From: Nitrospirota bacterium | GTDB lineage: Bacteria > Nitrospinota_A > UBA7883 > JACRGQ01 | Direction: 5' to 3' | Length of the DNA stretch: 16,838 nucleotides | NCBI GenBank assembly: GCA_024275775.1 | Contig: JAJRYM010000015.1 | Span: 1 to 16,838 of the forward strand | Part shown: one piece after another, positions 7,807 through 13,395 of the stretch | Position numbering within the stretch: position 1 is the first letter of the stretch | Layout: every line of letters begins with the position of its first letter | Made by a program: the position numbers and the translations under genes | Notes under the pieces: model-generated | What the model was told of the DNA's origin: nothing | What the model saw: only the letters and a program-made list of their open reading frames with translations | The model's database searches: none

Positions 7807-8730
7807 ATGGTTGTGAAACGATACAGAGGAAACCCCGTTCTAACGAAAACGGATATCCCCTACCCTGTGGAAACAGTTCACAACGCTGGAATGACGAAAT
7901 TCGGAGATACCTATCTGATGCTTTTTCGTTCCCACTTAAGAATCGGCAGGTGCGTATTGGGCCTTGCCCGGAGCGATGACGGGTTCAGTTTCCGCGCCGA
8001 TCCGCAACCGTTCATGGAGCCTGCCAAAAACGGCCTTTTCGCCAAATACGAGGAATACGGGGTGGAAGACCCCCGCATCTGCTTTATCGACGAAGAATAC
8101 CTAATTACATACAGCGCCTATTCGCGCTACGGGGTGCGCATCGGATTGGCAAAAACGAAGGACTGGAAAACCGTTGAGCGCGTTGCGTTTATTACCGAGC
8201 CGGATACGCGCAACGTCGTTATCTTCCCCCGGAAATTCGGGGGGCTCTACGCCCGTCTTGACCGCCCCCATACGGAGATTACTCCGTGGCCTATCTATAT
8301 ATCCTATTCGCCGGATCTTGTGTTCTGGGGCAAATCGGAGCCGGTACTGTTCCCGCAAAAATACCACTGGACGGAGATGAAAGTAGGCCCCGGCGCAACT
8401 CCGATAAAAACGGACAGGGGATGGCTGAATATTTTTCACGGGGTGTTCAAAACCATGGACGGCGGTATTTACAGGCTGGGAGTGGCTCTTCACGACCTAA
8501 ACGACCCTTCCCGGCTTGTGGGAGTTTCCGACGAATGGATATTACAGCCGGAAGACCCGTGGGAAGTGACCGGTTATGTTCATAATGTGGTATTCACGTG
8601 CGGCGCGATACCTGAAAACGACGGGACCATAAAAATCTACTGGGGAGGAGCCGATACGGTGATGTGCGCCGGCGTAGCCGCAATCGATGAACTGGTGGAC
8701 ATCTGCCTGAAAAATCCGGTTGGAGAATAA
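7807..8730 (+). CDS. GH130 beta-mannoside phosphorylase, compact form
   Basis: A 307-aa single-domain GH130 beta-propeller, normal length for the family's mannosyl-oligosaccharide phosphorylases, which convert a beta-mannoside plus phosphate into alpha-mannose 1-phosphate, reversibly. The N-terminus YRGNPVLTKTDIPYPVETVHNAG is typical. The catalytic general-acid motif is YGVEDPR, with Asp88. The likely phosphate/substrate strand is IFPRKFGGLYARLDRPH (139-155). WLNIFHGV, YRLGVALHDLNDPSRLVG and YVHNVVFTCGAIPENDGT complete the signature set. No signal peptide, so the substrate must be cytoplasmic. It lies 12 bp after the GT4-PMI gene with a very strong AAGGGGGA ribosome site overlapping that gene's stop, so the two are co-expressed. 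Linkage (beta-1,4 or beta-1,2) and aglycone cannot be read from sequence. Confidence 0.9.
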   Translation: MVVKRYRGNPVLTKTDIPYPVETVHNAGMTKFGDTYLMLFRSHLRIGRCVLGLARSDDGFSFRADPQPFMEPAKNGLFAKYEEYGVEDPRICFIDEEYLITYSAYSRYGVRIGLAKTKDWKTVERVAFITEPDTRNVVIFPRKFGGLYARLDRPHTEITPWPIYISYSPDLVFWGKSEPVLFPQKYHWTEMKVGPGATPIKTDRGWLNIFHGVFKTMDGGIYRLGVALHDLNDPSRLVGVSDEWILQPEDPWEVTGYVHNVVFTCGAIPENDGTIKIYWGGADTVMCAGVAAIDELVDICLKNPVGE

Positions 8731-8770
8731 CCTTAAACGGCAATCGCTCACAGATGAACGGTCAAACAGA

Positions 8771-9466
8771 ATGAAGAAAACCACACAAAATGAAAGAGAC
8801 ATGCTTTCAATTCTTTACGATGCTTTTCCTGAAGATTTCTCTCACCAAGACGCCAAGCGTTTGGCTACTATAACCGAAGAGTTCATCGCCGGTTTCAGAA
8901 TGCTGGTGGATAAAGGGCCTCTGGTCTCCGTATTCGGTTCGAGCAGAGGAGCGGAAGACAGCTCCGATTACAGACTTGGCCACGCCCTGGGAACGGCTCT
9001 TGCCGAGGCCGGTTGCGCGGTTCTTACCGGCGGCGGCCCCGGCCTCATGGAGGCTGTAAACAGGGGAGCGCATGAAGCGAACGGAATGTCCGTGGGGCTC
9101 AACATATCCATGCCCGATGAGCAGACATCCAACCCTTACGCCTTCCCGACGCTGACTTTGGACCACTTTTTTGTCAGAAAGGTGCTGTTGCTGAAATATT
9201 CCATCGCCTATATATTTCTGCCGGGCGGCTTCGGAACGCTGGACGAGCTGTTCGAGGTTCTCACTCTCATGCAGACAAAAAAAATCAAACCGTATCCGTT
9301 AATCATACTGAACAACAGGTTCTGGAAAGAATTTCGGGACTGGATGGGAACTCTGCAAAAAGCCGGAATGATCGGGCCGGATGACATGGATTTCATAACC
9401 TTTGCCAATACGGTGGAAGAAGTGATTGAACATTTGAAAAAAAATGGGAACCATGATGAAATATGA
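8771..9466 (+). CDS. LOG-family (TIGR00730) nucleotide 5'-monophosphate phosphoribohydrolase
   Basis: A 231-aa Rossmann-fold protein of the LOG (Lonely Guy) / lysine-decarboxylase-like family, whose studied members hydrolyse nucleoside or cytokinin-riboside 5'-monophosphates to free base and ribose 5-phosphate. It shows SVFGSSRG (53-60), the GGGPGLMEA motif (87-95), Arg136-Lys137 in FFVRKVLL and the signature PGGFGTLDE (151-159) with catalytic Glu159. The N-terminal ~50 residues are an extra helical segment. The ATG at 8771 is preferred; an in-frame TTG at 8720 overlaps the GH130 gene, and an internal ATG at 8801 has a slightly better upstream purine run. It follows the GH130 gene by 40 bp on the same strand and may share its transcript. 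Old 'lysine decarboxylase' labels for this family are wrong; the true nucleotide substrate is unknown. Confidence 0.88.
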   Translation: MKKTTQNERDMLSILYDAFPEDFSHQDAKRLATITEEFIAGFRMLVDKGPLVSVFGSSRGAEDSSDYRLGHALGTALAEAGCAVLTGGGPGLMEAVNRGAHEANGMSVGLNISMPDEQTSNPYAFPTLTLDHFFVRKVLLLKYSIAYIFLPGGFGTLDELFEVLTLMQTKKIKPYPLIILNNRFWKEFRDWMGTLQKAGMIGPDDMDFITFANTVEEVIEHLKKNGNHDEI

Positions 9467-9674
9467 AACCGAATCCCTGCCGAACGGCTCTGCCGTCTGC
9501 GGAAACTGCGGGCAACCGATACCGCCGAACTCGCAGGTGGCTGTTGTTATCAGCGGGCGAAAAGCTGTTGTTTTCCATTCCGAATACCATTGTTCCCCGG
9601 CGGGAAACGCTAGGTACGGCTTCTGGGGCAAAGGAAAGCTGGAGTCCGTTTTCGGAGAAATAGAGCAGTGTTGA
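9456..9674 (+). CDS. Small Cys/His-rich protein, possible zinc binder
   Basis: A 72-aa cytoplasmic protein that I do not recognise. The first part carries C15-G-N-C18-G-Q-P-I-P-P, which looks like a zinc knuckle. It is followed by a short beta-like stretch (QVAVVISGRKAVVFH) and then H41-S-E-Y-H45-C46, giving a plausible Cys2-His-Cys zinc site of treble-clef or LIM-like type. The last residue is also Cys (Cys72). It overlaps the end of the LOG gene by 11 bp. Other in-frame ATGs exist at 9444 and 9453; GGGA at 9446-9449 suits 9453 or 9456 best. A zinc site and a cytoplasmic location are inferred from motif spacing and the lack of a signal or membrane segment. Function unknown. Confidence 0.6.
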   Translation: MKYETESLPNGSAVCGNCGQPIPPNSQVAVVISGRKAVVFHSEYHCSPAGNARYGFWGKGKLESVFGEIEQC

Positions 9675-9704
9675 GCCGCCTTACCTCGGTTTTCACCACT
9701 CATT

Positions 9705-9732
9705 TTGGATTGCGTTCTCTGACTGTTATAAT
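9705..9732 (+). promoter_or_regulatory. Probable sigma70-type promoter of the cytochrome b / flavoprotein operon
   Basis: TTGGAT (9705-9710) and a perfect TATAAT (9727-9732) are separated by 16 bp in the 110-bp gap before the cytochrome b gene. Transcription would begin near 9739, with an untranslated leader of about 45 nt. This is the best promoter match in the window. It separates the cytochrome b pair from the LOG/small-protein genes upstream. Confidence 0.5.
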
Positions 9733-9784
9733 TAATTCTATCATTTATTTTGCAACATATTGAGAAGACTGATTAGCTGAAAGA

Positions 9785-10696
9785 ATGGCAAAACACGAAC
9801 AACTTGTGGACGAGGGAAGCATGGCTTTCCCCTATATCCTTGTAGGTATCGGCGCCATTTTATGCGTACTGGCCGCCATGGAGAGCTATCTTCAGCTTTC
9901 GGATTCGCCGTTCAGTCTTCTTGAACTCAGCCACAAATACGGATACCTCCTTAAATATGAAAAAGCCGTTCAGCCCAACAAGGGCCTCTGGCATCCGCTT
10001 GCATGGATAGGCTCGGCGTTTTTCATAATCATGATGCTTTACTCGGTGCGCAAGCATTTAAGCTTCATGCAGGATGTCGGCCCGCTTCGATACTGGCTGG
10101 ACACTCACATGTTTCTGGGGGTAGTGGCGACCGTGTTCGTCACCGTTCATACGACCTACAAGGTGGGCGGGCTTGTCTCCATCAGTTTCTGGTCGATGAT
10201 TCTTGTGGCGACCAGCGGAATTGTGGGTCGGTATATTTACATCCAGATTCCCCGCAACATACAGGGAAGGGAACTGCAGATAGACCAGATTCAAGAGATA
10301 ATGGAAGATATCAACGGAGAAATCAAAAAATACGCCGGGGATGACCAGAAGATTCTCCGCTATTTCGAACTGATTTCCGGCCCGAAACAAACAGAAAGAA
10401 GGAATGTTTTCCGGATTATATTTCTTATGTTTCTGAACGACTTTGGAAATTTAGGCCGGACATACAGAATACGGAAAGCTATTTACGCCAACCCGGAACT
10501 CCCTTCCGGAGTTAAGAAAAGGCTTTTCAGGCTTATAAAGGAAAAAGGCGAACTCATACGTTCATCCAACTTTCTCACTGCGTCCCAGAAACTTCTTCAT
10601 TACTGGCACGTATTTCATAAACCGTTCGCTTTCATCATGTTTTTGATAATGTTTATCCATATCGCCGTGTATATGGTCTTCAAGGCTGGCGGCTGA
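9785..10696 (+). CDS. Di-haem cytochrome b membrane subunit
   Basis: A 303-aa integral membrane protein, probably the quinone- or electron-handling partner of the flavoprotein encoded next. Hydrophobic segments lie at about 13-35, 72-95, 108-126, 131-150 and 280-299. A hydrophilic loop of about 120 residues (rich in Lys/Glu, with GRELQIDQIQEIMEDINGEI) separates the third/fourth helices from the last. Four histidines form two evenly spaced pairs: His108/His122 in DTHMFLGVVATVFVTVHT and His278/His292 in HKPFAFIMFLIMFIHIA. Each pair is 14 residues apart, the spacing used for bis-His ligation of two b haems between two facing helices. The nearby His272 and His275 are alternatives. The start follows GAAAGA. 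Only 14 bp separate it from the next gene. Family name is not certain; b561/formate-dehydrogenase-gamma-like architecture is the best description. Confidence 0.75.
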   Translation: MAKHEQLVDEGSMAFPYILVGIGAILCVLAAMESYLQLSDSPFSLLELSHKYGYLLKYEKAVQPNKGLWHPLAWIGSAFFIIMMLYSVRKHLSFMQDVGPLRYWLDTHMFLGVVATVFVTVHTTYKVGGLVSISFWSMILVATSGIVGRYIYIQIPRNIQGRELQIDQIQEIMEDINGEIKKYAGDDQKILRYFELISGPKQTERRNVFRIIFLMFLNDFGNLGRTYRIRKAIYANPELPSGVKKRLFRLIKEKGELIRSSNFLTASQKLLHYWHVFHKPFAFIMFLIMFIHIAVYMVFKAGG

Positions 10697-10710
10697 GCGA
10701 AAACTTTCTC

Positions 10711-12051
10711 ATGGAAACCGTTTATCAGATTGTTCTCGACAACGCCGTAGCGATTACAGGCGTCCTGCTGGTTCTGCTGATTGTCGGCCCTTATCTCTGG
10801 CTCTACACCCGCAGGACGAAAAAAGTGCTGGCCAGACAGAAAGAAGCTGAAGAATTCGGCCTGCGCGAACCGGTTACCATCCACCCCAGAGTCAACAGGG
10901 ACGTCTGTATAGGAAGCGGCGCCTGCATCAAGGCATGCCCCGAAAAGGAAATTCTCGGCATCGTCCACGGCAAAGCCGAAACGGTTTTCGCTTCCCGGTG
11001 CGTTGGCCACGGCGCGTGCGCCCGCGCCTGCCCCGTCGGCGCCATAGAGCTGGTGTTCGGAACGGAGAAACGGGGAGTTGATATCCCGCAGGTTTCCCCC
11101 AGTTTTGAAACGAACGTAAGCCGGGTTTTCATAGCGGGCGAACTTGGCGGAATGGGGCTCATAAAAAACGCCATACTGCAGGGGCAGGAGGCTGTGCAGT
11201 ACATAAGCGAGAGTTTCAGGGAAAATGGGTATAAACATGACGACGAAATCATAGACCTGCTTATAGTAGGAGCCGGCCCGGCCGGGCTTTCCGCCAGCCT
11301 GCAGGCGATACAGGAAAAACTTAATACCATAACCATAGATCAGGAAGACAGTTTCGGCGGCGCGGTACTCTCCTATCCCCGGAAAAAGCTTGTTATGACG
11401 AGGCCTGCGGTAATTCCGCTTTACGGAAAAGTGAGTAAAAAGGAATTCCTTAAAGAGGAACTGCTGACATTGTGGGATGAAATCGCCAAAAAAACATCCC
11501 TTAAAGTCGCTATAGGTGAAAAGGCGATCGAGTCGCGCAGGGAAGACGGTTTTTTTGTGGTTAAAACCGCCAAAAGGGAAATCAATACCCGGTACATTCT
11601 CCTTTGTATTGGCCGTCGCGGCACTCCCAGAAAACTGGGGGTTCCGGGCGAGAAACTGCCCAAGGTCATGTATCGCCTGCTTGAGCCGGAAAAGTACAAA
11701 AACCAGAACCTGCTGGTCGTCGGCGGGGGGGACAGCGCGGTGGAAGCGGCCGTGGCGCTTTCCGGCCAGAAGGGAGCGAGCGTCCGACTCTCATACAGGA
11801 AAGCGGCTTTTGCCCGCATAAAGCCGGACAATCAGAAACGGCTGGATGAAGCTGTCGCGAGTGGAAGCCTTACGCTGATGCTTGAATCTACGGTAAAGGA
11901 AATCACGGAAGACGCCGTTATACTTGAACGGCAAGGGGAAACCATCAAAATACCGAATGACGCCATATTCATATTCGTCGGCGGCGAACTTCCCAACGCG
12001 TTCCTTCAAAAGATGGGAATCACGATAGAAACCAAGCGCGGTACGCGGTAA
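10711..12051 (+). CDS. Membrane-anchored FeS/FAD pyridine-nucleotide oxidoreductase
   Basis: A 446-aa protein. Residues 8-33 form one N-terminal membrane helix. Two ferredoxin-like motifs follow, each with the second Cys replaced: C66-x2-S69-x2-C72-x3-C76-P and C97-x2-H100-x2-C103-x3-C107-P. Next is ETNVSRVFIAGELGGMG (133-149), which resembles the FAD-closing 'TNVPGVFAAGD' end segment of thioredoxin-reductase-like enzymes. Only then come the FAD Rossmann motif GAGPAG (187-192) and the NAD(P)H Rossmann motif GGGDSA (338-343). The protein stops at the point where that end segment normally follows. No CxxC redox disulfide is seen, so it is not a thioredoxin reductase. It is co-transcribed with the cytochrome b, suggesting electron transfer between NAD(P)H and the membrane haems. 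I know of similar FeS-FAD proteins but no proven reaction. Confidence 0.8.
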   Translation: METVYQIVLDNAVAITGVLLVLLIVGPYLWLYTRRTKKVLARQKEAEEFGLREPVTIHPRVNRDVCIGSGACIKACPEKEILGIVHGKAETVFASRCVGHGACARACPVGAIELVFGTEKRGVDIPQVSPSFETNVSRVFIAGELGGMGLIKNAILQGQEAVQYISESFRENGYKHDDEIIDLLIVGAGPAGLSASLQAIQEKLNTITIDQEDSFGGAVLSYPRKKLVMTRPAVIPLYGKVSKKEFLKEELLTLWDEIAKKTSLKVAIGEKAIESRREDGFFVVKTAKREINTRYILLCIGRRGTPRKLGVPGEKLPKVMYRLLEPEKYKNQNLLVVGGGDSAVEAAVALSGQKGASVRLSYRKAAFARIKPDNQKRLDEAVASGSLTLMLESTVKEITEDAVILERQGETIKIPNDAIFIFVGGELPNAFLQKMGITIETKRGTR

Positions 12052-12073
12052 TCTTTCGCGTAACACTTCACTC

Positions 12074-12092
12074 ATAGGCCGGCCGCGCCTAT
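12074..12092. terminator. Inverted repeat between convergent operons
   Basis: ATAGGCCGGCCGCGCCTAT forms a perfect 6-bp stem with a 7-nt loop in the 78-bp gap between the flavoprotein gene and the oppositely oriented barrel gene. The position suits a shared terminator, but there is no T-run on either strand (only AAAA on the plus side), so intrinsic termination is doubtful. Confidence 0.3.
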
Positions 12093-12129
12093 AAAATCCG
12101 GCTCTAGCTAATCGAAAGTGAGGAAAGGC

Positions 12130-13395
12130 CTAGAAGCGGTAGCCTACCAGAAAAAAGATATTGCGCCGGTTGAAATCGGTGCTGACGGCGGATGCGAAAC
12201 TGGGTGAAACGCTGAGGAATTTATCGTTTGCAGTTTCGTATCGGCCGGTGGCGTATAAATGCCTGGTAATCATCCAGTTCAGATTAAGAGCGTAGCTTGT
12301 CTGCTCCAGTTTGTTATCGACATCGTCCTGCTGGTTGTCCGTAAAAGTAAAACTCCCTTCCGCAGAAAAACTGGAAAATATCTGCGCTCCAAGCGCTCCG
12401 TAATACTGGTTTACGTTTGAGGTGAAGTAGTTGACCTTTCTGTAATTGGCGTCAATATAAAAATACCGAAGCAGGTTCGTCTGCCTTATTCCGCCCATAT
12501 AAATAGAGGCCGACTTGCTGTCCCTGTCCCGCGAGCGGAAATCGGCGCTTGCCCTGAGAAAAGTGCTTCTGAACAGCCTGTAACTCGCGTTTACCCTGAG
12601 ACTTCGATATAGGTCGCTCAACGGGCTATAAGTCATCGATTCGGCAAGCTCTATGGCTCTGGACTGAGAGTAGGAAACCCCTATTCTGCCCTTGCGGCCG
12701 AGCCTCTGATTAACGCTTCCAATGAGGTTGGTTAGCCTGAACCCGCTACCGCCTTTAATTTCCCTGTCGGCTCTCAGGCTAAGATAAACATTCGTTGTGG
12801 GGCCTACCTTGTAATCCCCCTGCCCGTAAAGCCACGTGGAATCTTCTTTGCCTTTAAAAATAGAGGTTGCTACTCCGCCCGAAAGGCCCAGGCCGTCTTG
12901 TCTGTGAAAAACATAAGCCCCCGCGATGGAAAAATCTCCTCCCAAGTCGTCCGTATAAGGATCCGGCTGAAGACCGGCGAAAACGCCGATACCGGATTCT
13001 TTCTTAAGAAAATATTTCGCCTGCAGTCCGTCAACTCTGGCGCCGGGCAGTTGATTTATGTATTGCCGGCCGATGAGGATATCCGTATTGCTGAAAGCCC
13101 GTTTGATTTCCAGGTTTATGTTTTTTAGTCTCGTGTCCGGTATCCCGGCGTTGAAATCGGAGGTACTGCCGGACTGGCGGGTATCGGCATCGAGATGCAA
13201 TATTTTATTATCGCCGTAGAAGCCTGATATATCGCAGTTCAGCCTCGCTCTCGCGACAGTGAAATCCAGCGGGGACGCGTCGTCGTCCTGATTGAAATAT
13301 GAAAACGACGTCCCGCCCTTAATCTCCACCGCTATGGCGCAGAGAGGCATACACCCGATGATTAAAACTATAAGGAAAATCGCCGTTTTTTTCAT
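12130..13395 (-). CDS. Outer-membrane beta-barrel protein (porin-like conduit partner)
   Basis: A 421-aa exported protein. The signal peptide MKKTAIFLIVLIIGCMPLCAIA ends in an AxA site, with cleavage before Val23. IIGC inside it resembles a lipobox, but a barrel with an AxA site makes SPase I more likely. The mature part is a run of alternating polar/aromatic strands separated by Asp/Gly/Ser turns, and ends in FFLVGYRF, the C-terminal aromatic residue expected for BAM-inserted barrels. The ATG at 13395 shares its A with the cytochrome stop (TGATG); GGGGGAA at 13412-13406 supports it over an in-frame TTG at 13404. Tight coupling to a multihaem cytochrome gene suggests the barrel that sheathes or anchors it, as in porin-cytochrome complexes. 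No sequence motif identifies MtrB or any named porin, so that role is inferred. Confidence 0.82.
   Translation of the reverse strand: MKKTAIFLIVLIIGCMPLCAIAVEIKGGTSFSYFNQDDDASPLDFTVARARLNCDISGFYGDNKILHLDADTRQSGSTSDFNAGIPDTRLKNINLEIKRAFSNTDILIGRQYINQLPGARVDGLQAKYFLKKESGIGVFAGLQPDPYTDDLGGDFSIAGAYVFHRQDGLGLSGGVATSIFKGKEDSTWLYGQGDYKVGPTTNVYLSLRADREIKGGSGFRLTNLIGSVNQRLGRKGRIGVSYSQSRAIELAESMTYSPLSDLYRSLRVNASYRLFRSTFLRASADFRSRDRDSKSASIYMGGIRQTNLLRYFYIDANYRKVNYFTSNVNQYYGALGAQIFSSFSAEGSFTFTDNQQDDVDNKLEQTSYALNLNWMITRHLYATGRYETANDKFLSVSPSFASAVSTDFNRRNIFFLVGYRF

Noticed and set aside
8720..8770. Upstream TTG start giving a 17-residue longer LOG protein
   Set aside because: It would overlap the end of the GH130 gene, adds an unconserved polar stretch and has no ribosome site; the ATG at 8771 is simpler.
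10711..12051. Thioredoxin reductase call for the flavoprotein
   Set aside because: No CxxC redox disulfide, an N-terminal membrane helix and two ferredoxin motifs, and the motif order differs from thioredoxin reductase.
13330..13395. Barrel protein as a lipoprotein (IIGC at residues 12-15)
   Set aside because: The hydrophobic stretch continues past the Cys to a good AxA site at 20-22, and the mature protein is a barrel ending in Phe, which favours ordinary signal cleavage.
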